From contig SVMB01000005.1 in NCBI GenBank assembly GCA_015067675.1, positions 1-64,000 of the forward strand: DNA of 64,000 nt, given 5' to 3'. Shown in pieces: positions 41,949-51,700 of the stretch. Every line of letters begins with the position of its first letter. The stretch's first letter is position 1. This stretch comes from Oscillospiraceae bacterium. Its GTDB lineage: Bacteria > Bacillota > Clostridia > Oscillospirales > QAMX01. Position numbers and translations under genes: made by a program. The notes under the pieces are model-generated. The model worked only from the letters and a program-made list of their open reading frames with translations. It was not told where the DNA came from and did not search any database.

Positions 41949-44039
41949 TTACGCTTTTACGCGGTAGTTCAGGCTTTCTCCGGTCTGGTGCAGCCGGTAC
42001 AGGCCATCCCGTACCTTCTCAACCGTACAGCCCTCCGCTGCCTCGATCTCTCTCTCACACACCATCCACAGCGTCTCGCCGCGCTTGACAAACTTACCCT
42101 CCAGCTTACCTGCCTTATACTCCTGCACCATCTCCGGGCACAGGCAGTCATCCGCACCAATTACCGCGATCTCCGCGTCATCCGTCACAAATACCAGTCT
42201 CACTCCATGCGGCTCTACCCGGAACTTACGCACGCCCTGCATCTTCCCCAGATACTCCTGCGCCCAGAACTCAAACACCAGCCCGGAGCCTGCGTCCACG
42301 CTCATCTCCTTCTCCGCATCCGTCCAGTTGATCAGCGCGTAAATGTGCGTCTTTTCCCGTCTGCCCAGATCCAGAATACCCGGATATTCACTATCCATCA
42401 GATCCAGCGGCACCGCAGCCTGCGTGTTGATCGGGAACATCTTCGACAGCAGATCAAGCTGGTATTCCTCCAGCCGCGGCATCTTGTCCGACATAATCAT
42501 CGCGCCGCCCGTCGCCATCAGCGCCGTGGCAAACGTGCGCACTTCATCCACCGTACGGGTGCACTGACGGATGCAGTCCTCGTCCTCGTTGGCGGCCTGA
42601 CGCACCAGCAGACAGTCGGGGTCGTTGTTGAACCAGATCTTGTTGTAGTAGTAGCGCTTCAGATTCTCCGCGAAAATCGGCAGCAGGCAGGACCAGTCCT
42701 CGAAGATATCTTCGCTGGTGCGCATGCCGTCGGCGTAGCCGATGGCGCCGCCCATGGGCGCGGTGCAGGTCAGCAGCACCGTGTCGTCGGTGATGGCCTC
42801 GCGGATGAGACGCAGACCCTCGCGGTAGTTCTTCAGCGTGTTGAAGGTGGGATCATAGTACCGGCCGGGGATGAGGGTGGCGGTGATGATGTCGATCTTG
42901 ATGTGGCGATATCCCCAGTCGTGGGAGATTTTGTGGTAGAGGTCGTGTACCCATTTCTTCACTTCCGGGTGGGACATATCCACGGAGATGTACTGACCCC
43001 AGGGGCAGTCGAAGGTGGCCAGCTCGTCGCTGTCGTACTTGCGCACGAACCAGTCGGGATGCTCGGTGTGCAGCTTCGAGGGGATCTTCGCGCCGAAGGG
43101 CGCCAGCCAGATGCCCGGGAGGTATCCCGCGTCGCGGATGTCGTCGGCGATCTTGCCCATGCCGCAGGAGAACTTCTCGTTCTCCGTCCAGTCGCCCCAT
43201 TCCTTGAACCAGCCGTCGTCGAGGTTGAAGTACTTGACGTCCAGACGGTCGCGGTTGGCGCGGAAGGTTTCAAGGTTTTCATAGACGGTCTCGGCCTTCA
43301 GGCCGTTGCCGTAGTAGTACCAGGTGCAAAAGCCGTAGGGCGTTTCGGCAAGACCTGCGCGGCTGTTCATGAGCCGGGCGGCGATCTTTGCATAGTCCAT
43401 CAGACCCCAGCGCACGTCGTCGCACAGGCCGATGTAGAGCCAGTCGGAGGTGATGGTGTCGCCGGACTTCAGGGGACGGTTTTCAAGCTGTGCCCAGGCG
43501 CGCAGGCGGCCCTCGGAGCCTGCCTGCAGGTCGGTGAAGTATTCGTTGAAGGTGACGTAGCCCGCCAGCACCTGACCGCCTTCGCAGTCGATGAGTGCGA
43601 GGTTTTCAGAGCCGGTCACGCGCTGACCGTCGGTGAAGCGCACGGTGTGAATCGGGGACTGCATCTCGTTGAAATCCACGCCGGACAGGGCTCGGGTCTC
43701 GTTGTACAGGCAGCGGTCAAACCCGCAGCGCCACAGGCCGCAGAGGGTATACAGGCGGGACGCCATACCCAGCTCATCGCCCTGATGGGTGTAAGTGGTG
43801 CGCAGCGCCATGCCCTCGCCCTCACGGCGGTACTCAATGGCGAAGTTTTCGCAGCGAAGGGTGCCGCAGGTGTCGTCGCCGGTGAGGCTCCACGGGCCTT
43901 CGCTCCAGATATTGAGGTTATTCCAGGTCTTGCCCGGATATTCGATACCGGCGCGGATATCGGTCAGCAGCACACGGCCTTTTTCATCAATCAGCGCAGG
44001 ATTTCCATGCAAAATTGTCATAGAAACGCTTCTGTTCAT
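41949..44039 (-). CDS. Alpha-galactosidase-like glycoside hydrolase (GH36 type)
   Basis: 696 residues from ATG 44039 (AAGGAGA, 9 bases). No signal peptide, so intracellular. Beta-sandwich N-domain (~1-240), TIM barrel (~240-560) and C-terminal beta domain. Clan GH-D features: GFCTWYYYGNGLK, VKYFNLDDGW, PGIWLAPFGAKIPS, and HIKIDIITAT with the presumed nucleophile Asp near residue 384; the RTSEDI Asp near 442 is the presumed acid/base. These enzymes remove alpha-linked galactose or related sugars from oligosaccharides. It lies 112 bases after the Gld-type operon on the same strand. Exact specificity not visible. Confidence 0.82.
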   Translation of the reverse strand: MNRSVSMTILHGNPALIDEKGRVLLTDIRAGIEYPGKTWNNLNIWSEGPWSLTGDDTCGTLRCENFAIEYRREGEGMALRTTYTHQGDELGMASRLYTLCGLWRCGFDRCLYNETRALSGVDFNEMQSPIHTVRFTDGQRVTGSENLALIDCEGGQVLAGYVTFNEYFTDLQAGSEGRLRAWAQLENRPLKSGDTITSDWLYIGLCDDVRWGLMDYAKIAARLMNSRAGLAETPYGFCTWYYYGNGLKAETVYENLETFRANRDRLDVKYFNLDDGWFKEWGDWTENEKFSCGMGKIADDIRDAGYLPGIWLAPFGAKIPSKLHTEHPDWFVRKYDSDELATFDCPWGQYISVDMSHPEVKKWVHDLYHKISHDWGYRHIKIDIITATLIPGRYYDPTFNTLKNYREGLRLIREAITDDTVLLTCTAPMGGAIGYADGMRTSEDIFEDWSCLLPIFAENLKRYYYNKIWFNNDPDCLLVRQAANEDEDCIRQCTRTVDEVRTFATALMATGGAMIMSDKMPRLEEYQLDLLSKMFPINTQAAVPLDLMDSEYPGILDLGRREKTHIYALINWTDAEKEMSVDAGSGLVFEFWAQEYLGKMQGVRKFRVEPHGVRLVFVTDDAEIAVIGADDCLCPEMVQEYKAGKLEGKFVKRGETLWMVCEREIEAAEGCTVEKVRDGLYRLHQTGESLNYRVKA

Positions 44040-44108
44040 GCTTTTTGGTCTCCTTTTCGATCAAAAATGAATGCTGCGGTGAAATCGGTACGTAATTGGG
44101 GTGCAAGA

Positions 44109-44136
44109 AGCGCCTTCTCCGGGCGGAAAAGGCGCT
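44109..44136 (-). terminator. Hairpin after the Gld-like operon
   Basis: 8-bp stem AGCGCCTT with AAGGCGCT around a 12-base loop; tail on the minus strand is TCTTGC, so termination may be partial. Confidence 0.45.
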
Positions 44137-44151
44137 GTCTTGATATTTTAC

Positions 44152-45603
44152 TTAAAAATCGGGAACCAGATCGCCCTCGAGGATAATCTCGATGCAGTCG
44201 GCGATCTCCTTGATGGAATCCTTCTTCACGAGGAAGCCGGTTTCCACATCATCAAGGTAGGCGGCATACTGACGCTCATTGATCGTGTAGAGAGAAAGCT
44301 CGGGGTTTTCTCCGGTCTCGGTCTCAAAGCGCAGCACGCAGTAGGGCTCGGCAGGACGCTCGTAGCCTTCCGGCACCAGCGCATAGATGGAGGGGCTCAG
44401 CATACGGACGAAGAGGCCGCGGCAGTTTTCTTCGCGCATCTCTTCACCGTTGAAGGTGGCCCAGAAAGTCTTACCGGCTTCCTCTTCCTCCGTCGTGGGA
44501 TCAAAGAACTCCATGCGGTAGGTTTCGCCGTTGAGCTCAACCTCAGCGGCATTGCAGTCCACGATGCGGTAGTTCCAGAACAGGCCGTAGAGCATCTTGT
44601 CGTAGGAGACGTCCTCCAGGAAGTCGAAGGTGGAGGCGCTGAAGGAGTAGACAGAGTCGATGCCGCCGATGAGGGCGTAGCGCATACCGTCTTCCTGCGC
44701 GGGGGAGATGGTCATATAGACCTTGCTGCCGTCGGCATTGTCGACGTTGAAGTGGAACACATCATCGCCGTCCAGACCATACTTGGACAGATCCTGGGGA
44801 TTGTCCTCCACAACAGCCTTGGCGTTGACCAGTCTGATGTGATCGATGACCTGCGCGGTGAGCTTGACATCGTTGAGGGGGTAGAAGATCGGCTCTTCCA
44901 TATAGGCGCCGGCGGCCAGACCCTTGGGAGGATTCTCCTGCTCTTCTTCGGTGGCCAGATGATACTTCAGGATCATCTCGTCGCCGCGGGTGATCTCGAT
45001 ACCGGCGATTTCGGAGAAAGCGCCTTCATCGGAGTAGGAGAAGATGCCCAGTTCACGGTAAGCGTGATCGGTCTGGGTCAGGTAACGGGCGGTGTAGCCG
45101 GAGACCAGATAGACCTTGTCGTCGCCCACAACCTGCACGTAGCAGTAGTTGCCGATGCGGGTGGGATCGCCGACGATGAGGCTGACGGAGGTACCGTCGG
45201 TACCGTAGATGTCAACAAAGGCGCGGGGGTTGTCCAGGCCGTAGACGGCGGCTTCCATGGCATCCTCGGCGTAAGCCTGGGAGGTGGAAATCGTCGCAAC
45301 GGAGAGACAGGCGCTGGACAGGGCGGTGAAGTCGTACTCGTACTGAGTCTTGCCGACAACCGCGTAGGAACGGTTGGACTCGGTCTTATGGGTCAGATCA
45401 ATGGTATACTCATAGCCGTCGTCAAAGCGGAAATCGACGCGGTCAAGGTTTTTAAGCTGATAAGGGGTGATGGTGTCGTACTCCGGGAGCTGAGTTTCCA
45501 CTTCGGGAGGCTCGGGGATGAACACCAGAACCAGCGCATAAGCGATGCCGGCAATCAGCATGGCGCTCAGTGCGATGATCAGCGGACGGAATTTTTTCTT
45601 CAT
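44152..45603 (-). CDS. DUF4340 domain protein of a Gld-type ABC system
   Basis: 483 residues. One N-terminal transmembrane helix (LIIALSAMLIAGIAYALVLV) followed by a large extracytoplasmic domain with the DUF4340 pattern: YQLKNLDRVDFRF, then repeated beta segments with SRSYAVVG and SLIVGDPTRIGNYCYVQV, and a late KMLYGLFWNYRIVDC. DUF4340 proteins regularly follow GldG-like subunits. It shares one base with the GldG-like stop (45603), showing tight coupling. It is probably a membrane-anchored accessory subunit of the exporter; substrate unknown. Confidence 0.8.
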   Translation of the reverse strand: MKKKFRPLIIALSAMLIAGIAYALVLVFIPEPPEVETQLPEYDTITPYQLKNLDRVDFRFDDGYEYTIDLTHKTESNRSYAVVGKTQYEYDFTALSSACLSVATISTSQAYAEDAMEAAVYGLDNPRAFVDIYGTDGTSVSLIVGDPTRIGNYCYVQVVGDDKVYLVSGYTARYLTQTDHAYRELGIFSYSDEGAFSEIAGIEITRGDEMILKYHLATEEEQENPPKGLAAGAYMEEPIFYPLNDVKLTAQVIDHIRLVNAKAVVEDNPQDLSKYGLDGDDVFHFNVDNADGSKVYMTISPAQEDGMRYALIGGIDSVYSFSASTFDFLEDVSYDKMLYGLFWNYRIVDCNAAEVELNGETYRMEFFDPTTEEEEAGKTFWATFNGEEMREENCRGLFVRMLSPSIYALVPEGYERPAEPYCVLRFETETGENPELSLYTINERQYAAYLDDVETGFLVKKDSIKEIADCIEIILEGDLVPDF

Positions 45604-47093
45604 TACTTGTTCTTCCTCCGCATGTAGACCAGCAGACCAAGGCCGAGGGTGATGACGGGGATCACCAGAACCAGCAGCACCAGGATGACGTTGGCCTGCT
45701 CGGTGAGGATCGCCATGGAAGTGGAGGTCAGGTCACGGGCTTCCAGCGTCACGGTATCGGTGGTGGGGTTGATATAGTTGATCACGTGGGTCAGGAAGCG
45801 GTTGTTGGAGAGAGCGGCGGTCTCGAGCATGGTCTCGTTGGTGACGCCGGAGGTACCGAAGAACACAACACGGCCGGTGTAGGCACGGTTGTTGCTCCAC
45901 TCGAAGTACTCAGACAGGATCGCCATCGGGAAGGGACCGGTTTCGTCGCCGTCTTCCTTGGCGTAAACGGAGATGGGCTCGTCGACGGAGTAATCCTTGG
46001 CGTAGGAGGTGTCGCCGGTCTTGAGCAGGACGGTGGTGGTGTAGCTGCCGCTGGTCTCAAAGAGGACGTCCAGCTTGCGGCTGTTGGGGGCGACGATCAT
46101 GGTGTTCTCATCGTAGCTGAAGCCGTCGATGAAGTCGTTGTTCTGGACATAGGGGACGACCATGAAGGGCATGGAGATGGCGCGGGCGGAATCCATGACC
46201 ATCTTCTGCTCAACGCCGATACCCCACTCCTCAAAGTAGAGCTCGAACAGATCCAGATCGTAGGAGTCGAAATCAACAAAGACCATCGCGGAACCGAAGT
46301 CCTCACGCAGATACTTGTCGATCTTCTCAATCTCGGCCTCGGTGAAGTCAACCTTGGGGCTGGAGATGAGGATGATGTCGGCGGAGGCGGGGATTTCTTC
46401 CATGGAGAGGTTGCACTCGAGGATCTCGTAGTTGTTCTTCTCAAAGATCTCAAGGAACACTTCGTCATAGTACTCACGGTGGCCGGTGATCTGCACCACG
46501 GTGGGCAGCTCGCCGGTGGTCACGTAATGGAGCATGGAGGCGAAGGTCTCATCGGCCTGGAAGCCGGAGATGTACTGGGTCGCAGTGCCGTCCTCGGAGT
46601 AGGACACGGAGACTTCGTACAGGTCGTACATGGAGCAGACGCGGTAACGGGTGTCGCTTTCGATGATGAAGGAGCCGGCGGAGATACCGGATTCCTCGTC
46701 ATACTTGTTCATGAAGGCGGGGTTTTTGTAGACGTCGATGAACTCAACGCTGAACTTGCCGTCGGAGAGGGTGACAAAACGCTTGAGGAACTCACTGGCA
46801 ACGGCGTAGTAATCGTTGCCGGCGGCGTAGGCGTTGGCCTCGCTCATGAGAATGTAGGCGCGCACGGGCTGATCCAGGTTCTTGAGCATGATTTCGGTCT
46901 GCTCGGAGATCTGGTAGAGACCCTCGGCGGAGATATCGGCCTTGAGGGAGTAGCGGTCGGTCACGTAGCTGATGGCGGCGTTGCCCAGGAGGATGGCGGC
47001 GATGAAGGCGACGGTCAGAGCGATGGACAGGGAGCCGTACTGCAGCTTCTTGAGGTTGCGCTTCTTGAGGCTTTTGGCCTTATTCTTTTTCAT
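45603..47093 (-). CDS. GldG-like auxiliary subunit of ABC exporter
   Basis: 496 residues. Positively charged N-terminus, one transmembrane helix (SIALTVAFIAAILLGNAAIS), a long extracytoplasmic alpha/beta domain of the ABC-auxiliary (GldG/DUF7088) type with SVEFIDVYKNPAFM, VQITGHREYYDE, ADIILISSPKVDF and MVFVDFDSYDLDLF, and a C-terminal transmembrane helix (VILVLLVLVIPVITLGLGLL) followed by Arg/Lys. In Bacteroidota GldG works with GldA and GldF in gliding and secretion; in Clostridia the role of this cassette is not known. Confidence 0.85.
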   Translation of the reverse strand: MKKNKAKSLKKRNLKKLQYGSLSIALTVAFIAAILLGNAAISYVTDRYSLKADISAEGLYQISEQTEIMLKNLDQPVRAYILMSEANAYAAGNDYYAVASEFLKRFVTLSDGKFSVEFIDVYKNPAFMNKYDEESGISAGSFIIESDTRYRVCSMYDLYEVSVSYSEDGTATQYISGFQADETFASMLHYVTTGELPTVVQITGHREYYDEVFLEIFEKNNYEILECNLSMEEIPASADIILISSPKVDFTEAEIEKIDKYLREDFGSAMVFVDFDSYDLDLFELYFEEWGIGVEQKMVMDSARAISMPFMVVPYVQNNDFIDGFSYDENTMIVAPNSRKLDVLFETSGSYTTTVLLKTGDTSYAKDYSVDEPISVYAKEDGDETGPFPMAILSEYFEWSNNRAYTGRVVFFGTSGVTNETMLETAALSNNRFLTHVINYINPTTDTVTLEARDLTSTSMAILTEQANVILVLLVLVIPVITLGLGLLVYMRRKNK

Positions 47094-47116
47094 GATGAAT
47101 CAAACCTTCCTTTCCC

Positions 47117-47821
47117 TTACGCCCAGCGCTTCTTTTCGATGACCCGGGTGGTCAGGAACAAGAAGATGACGGTGATGCTGATGTAGTAGACGATGTCGTC
47201 GAGGGCAAAGAGACCCAGGGCGAAGTTGGAATAGCGGGAGAACAGGGAAATAAAGTTCATGATGGCACGCACGACGGGGTTGTCGATGGCGGAAGCCAGG
47301 GTGCCGATCAGGTACAGACCCATGTAGGTGGCAAAGGAGCTGATGGCGGCGACGATCTGGCTCTCGGTCATGCAGGAGAGGAAGACGCCGATGGCCATGA
47401 AGGCGGCAACGCCGAAGAAGAGGGCGGCGTAGTTGCCGACGATGGTGTACAGGGCGGGATGGCCGTACATGGTGACGATGAGAGGCCAGGTGAAGGTGCC
47501 CAGAAGCGCCACCACGAACACGGTCAGGCAGGACAGGTACTTACCCACGACGATACCGGTGAGGCTGACGGGGGAGGTGAGCAGGAGCTGCTCGGTTTTC
47601 TGCTTCTTCTCTTCGGAGAAGGTGCGCATGGTGAGCATGGGGATGATGAAGCTGGAGATGAAGAGCAGGTTTGCGAAGGTACCGGACAGGTCAGAGGTCT
47701 GGCTCATGACGCAGTACATATAGAAGAAGAGATTGGCCAGGGCCAGCCAGATGGCCAGGAAGATATAGCCCATCGGAGAGGTGAAATAGGCTCTGAGTTC
47801 ACGTTTATAGACAGCAAGCAT
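47117..47821 (-). CDS. ABC-2 type permease (GldF-like)
   Basis: 234 residues with six hydrophobic segments. The start LAVYKRELRAYFTSPMGYIF and the pattern FSEEKKQKTEQLLLTSPVS are characteristic of ABC-2 permeases of the GldF/NosY group. It begins 2 bases after the ATPase stop and is followed by the GldG-like gene, so ATPase, permease and auxiliary subunits form one operon. Confidence 0.9.
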   Translation of the reverse strand: MLAVYKRELRAYFTSPMGYIFLAIWLALANLFFYMYCVMSQTSDLSGTFANLLFISSFIIPMLTMRTFSEEKKQKTEQLLLTSPVSLTGIVVGKYLSCLTVFVVALLGTFTWPLIVTMYGHPALYTIVGNYAALFFGVAAFMAIGVFLSCMTESQIVAAISSFATYMGLYLIGTLASAIDNPVVRAIMNFISLFSRYSNFALGLFALDDIVYYISITVIFLFLTTRVIEKKRWA

Positions 47822-47823
47822 GA

Positions 47824-48780
47824 TTACTTAGCCCCCTTTTTGACAGTTTCGCTGTGGGTCAGCTTGACGAAGATGTCCTCAAGGCTCATATCCATGGGCT
47901 TGAGCATCAGGATGGGATAACCGGCTTTGGCCAGGGAGTAGAACAGCGGCTTGCGAACGTCCACGGCGGGATCGGACTCCACGACGAAGTCGCAGGAGTT
48001 CTTCTCATGCTCGCCGAGGAACTCGGCCATGCGGATGCCCTCGGAGGCACGGATGATGGCCTGGACGGCGTCCTGAGGACCGGCCACACGCACGACGAAC
48101 TTGTGCTCGCCGGAGACGTCGGCGCTCAGATTCTCGGGGCTGTCGTTGGCGACGATGGATCCGTTGTTGATGACCAGCACGCGCTCGCAGATGGCCTCAA
48201 CCTCGGAGAGGATGTGAGTGGACAGAACGACCGTGCGCTGACGGCCCAGTTCCTTGATGACGTTGCGGATTTCGATGATCTGGATGGGGTCGAGGCCGAC
48301 GGTGGGCTCGTCCAGGATCAGAACATCGGGATTGCCCACCAGTGCCATGGCAAGGCCGGTACGCTGGCGGTAACCCTTGGACAGATTCTTGATGACGCGG
48401 TCACGGACGTGGGAGATGCCCACGATCTCGCAGATCTCGCCCAGATGTTTTTTCTTGCTGGTGCCCTTTACGCCCTTGAGCTCGTATACGAAGTCCAGAT
48501 ACTCGGCGACCGTCATATCCGGGTACACGGGGGGGATTTCGGGCAGATAACCGATGTGGCGCTTGGCCGCCATCGGGTCATCGAGCACGTCGATGCCGCA
48601 CACCGACACGCTGCCGGAGGTGCTGGACAGGTAGCCCGTGATGATGTTCATCGTGGTGGACTTACCGGCACCGTTGGGGCCCAGGAAGCCGACGACCTCA
48701 CCGGAATTGATGGTGAAGCTCAGGTCGTTGACCGCGCGCTTGTTGCCGTAGAGCTTAGTCAGGTTTTTGACCTCTATCAT
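47824..48780 (-). CDS. ABC transporter ATP-binding protein (GldA-like)
   Basis: 318 residues from ATG 48780 (GGAGGA ahead); the longer open frame upstream is not supported. Walker A GPNGAGKST, Q-loop YLPEIPPVYP, signature LSKGYRQR, Walker B VLILDEPT, H-loop STHILSEVEAI, and a C-terminal extension of ~90 residues typical of ABC-2 exporters. First gene of the four-gene unit running to 44152. I see no convincing promoter in the ~300 bases upstream. Confidence 0.92.
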   Translation of the reverse strand: MIEVKNLTKLYGNKRAVNDLSFTINSGEVVGFLGPNGAGKSTTMNIITGYLSSTSGSVSVCGIDVLDDPMAAKRHIGYLPEIPPVYPDMTVAEYLDFVYELKGVKGTSKKKHLGEICEIVGISHVRDRVIKNLSKGYRQRTGLAMALVGNPDVLILDEPTVGLDPIQIIEIRNVIKELGRQRTVVLSTHILSEVEAICERVLVINNGSIVANDSPENLSADVSGEHKFVVRVAGPQDAVQAIIRASEGIRMAEFLGEHEKNSCDFVVESDPAVDVRKPLFYSLAKAGYPILMLKPMDMSLEDIFVKLTHSETVKKGAK

Positions 48781-49014
48781 GACGCTTGATCCTCCATATG
48801 CCGCGCACCTGCCGGACGCATTCCCGCGTCCCGGTCCGCTGCGGCTTATAGTGCGGCAGTACCGCACAGTAATGGCAATATTCTACCTAAAAAAAGCGCA
48901 TCTTGTGTTACGGTTTTGTTAAACTTCCGCGAGGAAAGGGGTTCGGAGGCCGGGTTATGGAGAAAATCGAGTAAAAGAGCCGATAAGTCAGGCGAATTTT
49001 TAACAATATTACCC

Positions 49015-49043
49015 TTGTATCAGGACGCAAAAGCGTGTATAAT
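49015..49043 (+). promoter_or_regulatory. Promoter of gap
   Basis: TTGTAT (49015-49020), 17-base spacer, TATAAT (49038-49043). Confidence 0.9.
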
Positions 49044-49065
49044 TCTACCAGACTACTCTGGTAGA
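49044..49065 (+). promoter_or_regulatory. Inverted repeat at the gap transcription start
   Basis: TCTACCAGA, loop CTAC, TCTGGTAGA: a perfect 9-bp inverted repeat touching the -10 box and ending 9 bases before AGGAGG. It could be a repressor operator or a 5' mRNA-stabilising stem. Confidence 0.65.
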
Positions 49066-49087
49066 TTACAATTAGGAGGAAACTATC

Positions 49088-50110
49088 ATGTCTGTTAAGG
49101 TTGCAATCAATGGTTTTGGCCGCATCGGTCGTCTGGCTTTCCGTCAGATGTTCGGCGCTGAGGGTTACGAGATCGTCGCTATCAACGATCTGACCTCCCC
49201 CGCGATGCTCGCTCACCTGCTCAAGTACGACTCCACTCAGGGCGCTTATGTCGCTCCCTTCGGCTGCCACACTGTTGAGGCCGGCGAGAACAACATCATC
49301 GTCGATGGCAAGTCCATCACCATCTATGCCGAGAAGAACGCTGCCGATCTGCCCTGGGGCGAGCTCGGTGTTGACGTCGTCCTCGAGTGCACCGGTTTCT
49401 ACACCTCCAAGGACAAGGCTGCCGCCCACATCACCGCCGGCGCCAAGAAGGTCGTCATCTCTGCCCCCGCCGGCAACGACCTGCCCACCATCGTTTACAA
49501 TGTTAACCACGAGACCCTGACCGCCGCCGACACCATCATCTCTGCCGCTTCCTGCACCACCAACTGCCTGGCCCCCATGGCCAAGGCCCTGAACGATCTG
49601 GCCTCCATCGAGTCCGGTATCATGTGCACCATCCACGCCTACACCGGCGATCAGATGCCTCTGGACGGCCCCCAGCGTAAGGGCGACCTGCGCCGCTCCC
49701 GCGCCTGCGCCGTGAACATCGTTCCCAACTCCACCGGCGCTGCCAAGGCTATCGGCCTGGTTATCCCCGAGCTCAACGGCAAGCTCATCGGCGCTGCCCA
49801 GCGTGTTCCCACCCCCACCGGTTCCACCACCATCCTGAACGCTGTCTGCTCCAAGGCTGTCACTAAGGAAGAGATCAACGCTGCCATGAAGGCCGCCGCC
49901 ACCGAGTCCTACGGCTACACCGAGGACGAGATCGTCTCCTCCGACGTCATCGGCATGAAGTTCGGTTCCCTGTTCGATGCCACCCAGACCATGGTCTGCA
50001 AGCTGCCCGACGGCAAGGTTCAGGTTCAGGTCGTTTCCTGGTACGACAACGAGAACTCCTACGTTTCTCAGATGGTCCGCACCATCAAGTACTTCGCTGA
50101 GCTGGCCTAA
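49088..50110 (+). CDS. gap: Glyceraldehyde-3-phosphate dehydrogenase, type I
   Basis: 340 residues, ATG behind AGGAGG. Catalyses NAD-dependent oxidative phosphorylation of glyceraldehyde-3-phosphate in glycolysis. NAD-binding start [14 protein letters not shown], the catalytic Cys in [10 protein letters not shown] (about residue 155), the His in [11 protein letters not shown] and the conserved QRVPTPTGS and SWYDNENSY segments are all present. Codons are very strongly biased, as for a highly expressed gene. Monocistronic, with its own promoter and terminator; no pgk or tpi next to it. Confidence 0.97.
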   Translation: MSVKVAINGFGRIGRLAFRQMFGAEGYEIVAINDLTSPAMLAHLLKYDSTQGAYVAPFGCHTVEAGENNIIVDGKSITIYAEKNAADLPWGELGVDVVLECTGFYTSKDKAAAHITAGAKKVVISAPAGNDLPTIVYNVNHETLTAADTIISAASCTTNCLAPMAKALNDLASIESGIMCTIHAYTGDQMPLDGPQRKGDLRRSRACAVNIVPNSTGAAKAIGLVIPELNGKLIGAAQRVPTPTGSTTILNAVCSKAVTKEEINAAMKAAATESYGYTEDEIVSSDVIGMKFGSLFDATQTMVCKLPDGKVQVQVVSWYDNENSYVSQMVRTIKYFAELA

Positions 50111-50136
50111 TCGCCTCCTCTGCCCAAGTAAATTTC

Positions 50137-50169
50137 CGGCCGGTCCCAATCGGGACCGGCCGTTTTTTT
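50137..50169 (+). terminator. Terminator of gap
   Basis: 11-bp GC stem (50137-50147 with 50152-50162), loop AATC, then TTTTTTT. Confidence 0.93.
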
Positions 50170-50181
50170 GGATATACAAAG

Positions 50182-50204
50182 GGGGAGGGTCTATGACCCT
50201 CCCC
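50182..50204 (-). terminator. Hairpin after lipoprotein 1
   Basis: GGGGAGGGT (50182-50190) with ACCCTCCCC (50196-50204); on the minus strand followed by CTTTGTATA. The same GGGGAGGG-type hairpin follows lipoprotein 2. The spacer to the gene holds two copies of TCAATTGTCC. Confidence 0.55.
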
Positions 50205-50247
50205 TGCGGACACGATTCATTGTCAATTGTCCATTTTCAATTGTCCG

Positions 50248-51609
50248 TTACCCTTTCAGGATGCCGTTGAAGGCTTCCAGGTACTCACCGTTGGAAAGCT
50301 GTGCGTAGAGATGAACGGTGTTTTTGTTGTTGGCGTAGGGCTTGAGCCGGTTGGCCATCTGCGGATCGGTCAGCATGATCTCCCGGTTTCGGGGATCGGT
50401 AGGCAGGTTGGGAATGAAGGAACACAGAGTTTCCCCGGCGGGGTTCTTGACTTCCACCCGAATGTAGCACAGGGCGTAGTTGGTATAGAGGTTCTTGGTG
50501 GTCAGCGCGGAGGGAGAAATCTCCTTGCCGTTTTCCATCACCTGCTCCGGAACAGCGCCGACCCAGGCCTTGCCCGACTCCACCGGATCTTCACCGATGA
50601 ATTCCTTCAGGGTGAAGGGGATGTAGCCCTTGTCGCACATGGTCTTGAAGGTGACCTTTTTATCCACGGTGCCCAGAGGACGCAGCTCCACGCCGTTGCC
50701 CTGCTTATAGTTAAGGGTGTCGCCCCGAGTGCCGGTCTGGCCCTGCTCATGGATATAGACATAGCTCTGTTCCGGGTCGATCTTGCCGTTTTCATCCCGG
50801 ACGACCACCGGGTTGGTGGCGATCATCTGAACGTGCCAGCTGGAGGAGGAGTAGATGCCGTCAGCCATCTTCATCAGGGCGTAGGACTCGTACATCACTT
50901 CCGCGCCGTTTTTGGCGATGATCTGGTTACTGGCGGTTCTGGAACCGAAGTCCCGGTTGTAATCCTCGGGGGTATAGGTGTAGGGACCGACGGGAACGAT
51001 GTTGGCGTCGTACATATTGAAGGCGGACATGCTGCCGACGCCGTGGCTGTCGGAAACCCGGTCCCAGCCCTGAACCGCGCCCAGAGCGCAGGCGCTGGAA
51101 AGATTGTTCAGAACACTGCCGCCCATGGCGGCGGTATCCAGCGCGCCGGTAGTCACATCGTAGTAGGGCAGGATCTTCCAGATGGTGCCGCAGGTGGCTT
51201 TGGCGATACCGGTGGCGTAGCAAAGGCCGGAGTAGGCCTTGCCCACAGGCAGAAGGGCTGTATGGTCTTTATTCAGCAGGGTATAGGTATAGGAAATCTC
51301 CTGGGTGGGGGTCCACTGGAAGGTCAGGTTGGCTTTGAAAGCATCCACGCACAGCTGGCGCAGCTCATCTTCGGTCATGTCGGCGTTGGCGATGGGGAGG
51401 GCCATAAAGTTGTCGTACCAGGTCTTGGGGTCTTCCACGATGCCGGCGAACCGGGTATAGTCCTTCGGCTCCGAAGGCTCGGGAGGGGTTTCGGTTTCCT
51501 GGGGCACAGTGGGTTCCGCGGAGGGTTCCGTCGCGGGGGGATTGCTGCCGCAGGCGAACAGGGAAAGCGCCAGCAGAATGCTCAGCAGAAGAGAGATAAT
51601 CTTTTTCAT
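50248..51609 (-). CDS. Lipoprotein of unknown function, paralog 1
   Basis: 453 residues from ATG 51609, where a lipoprotein signal begins (MKKIISLLLSILLALSLFAC, lipid-modified Cys at residue 20); GGAG lies just ahead. A Pro/Glu/Thr-rich spacer is followed by a globular domain that is shared with the next lipoprotein, with landmarks FAGIVEDPKTWYDNFMALPI, FQWTP, DGIYSSSSWHVQM and YVYIHEQG. SGLCY near residue 110 and the later His superficially recall NlpC/P60 proteins, but the paralog has Ser in place of the Cys, so peptidase activity is doubtful. Anchored on the outer membrane face. Function unknown. Confidence 0.75.
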   Translation of the reverse strand: MKKIISLLLSILLALSLFACGSNPPATEPSAEPTVPQETETPPEPSEPKDYTRFAGIVEDPKTWYDNFMALPIANADMTEDELRQLCVDAFKANLTFQWTPTQEISYTYTLLNKDHTALLPVGKAYSGLCYATGIAKATCGTIWKILPYYDVTTGALDTAAMGGSVLNNLSSACALGAVQGWDRVSDSHGVGSMSAFNMYDANIVPVGPYTYTPEDYNRDFGSRTASNQIIAKNGAEVMYESYALMKMADGIYSSSSWHVQMIATNPVVVRDENGKIDPEQSYVYIHEQGQTGTRGDTLNYKQGNGVELRPLGTVDKKVTFKTMCDKGYIPFTLKEFIGEDPVESGKAWVGAVPEQVMENGKEISPSALTTKNLYTNYALCYIRVEVKNPAGETLCSFIPNLPTDPRNREIMLTDPQMANRLKPYANNKNTVHLYAQLSNGEYLEAFNGILKG

Positions 51610-51623
51610 AAGCTCCGTCCTTT

Positions 51624-51678
51624 CTTTACTGTGGTAAAGTGATGTAAATAGAATAGCAAAAGAATAACCGGAACGCAA
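51624..51678 (-). promoter_or_regulatory. Promoter and hairpin of lipoprotein 1
   Basis: Minus strand TTGCGT (plus 51673-51678), 17-base spacer, TATTCT (plus 51650-51655), then an inverted repeat CTTTAC-CACA-GTAAAG (plus 51624-51639). The same layout occurs at 53104-53158 with a different loop and spacer. Confidence 0.75.
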
Positions 51679-51700
51679 GGCTTTTTTGAAAATAATTTCA

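Noticed and set aside
49088-50110. Glycolytic operon
   Set aside because: gap has its own promoter and a strong terminator, and no pgk, tpiA, eno or cggR lies next to it.
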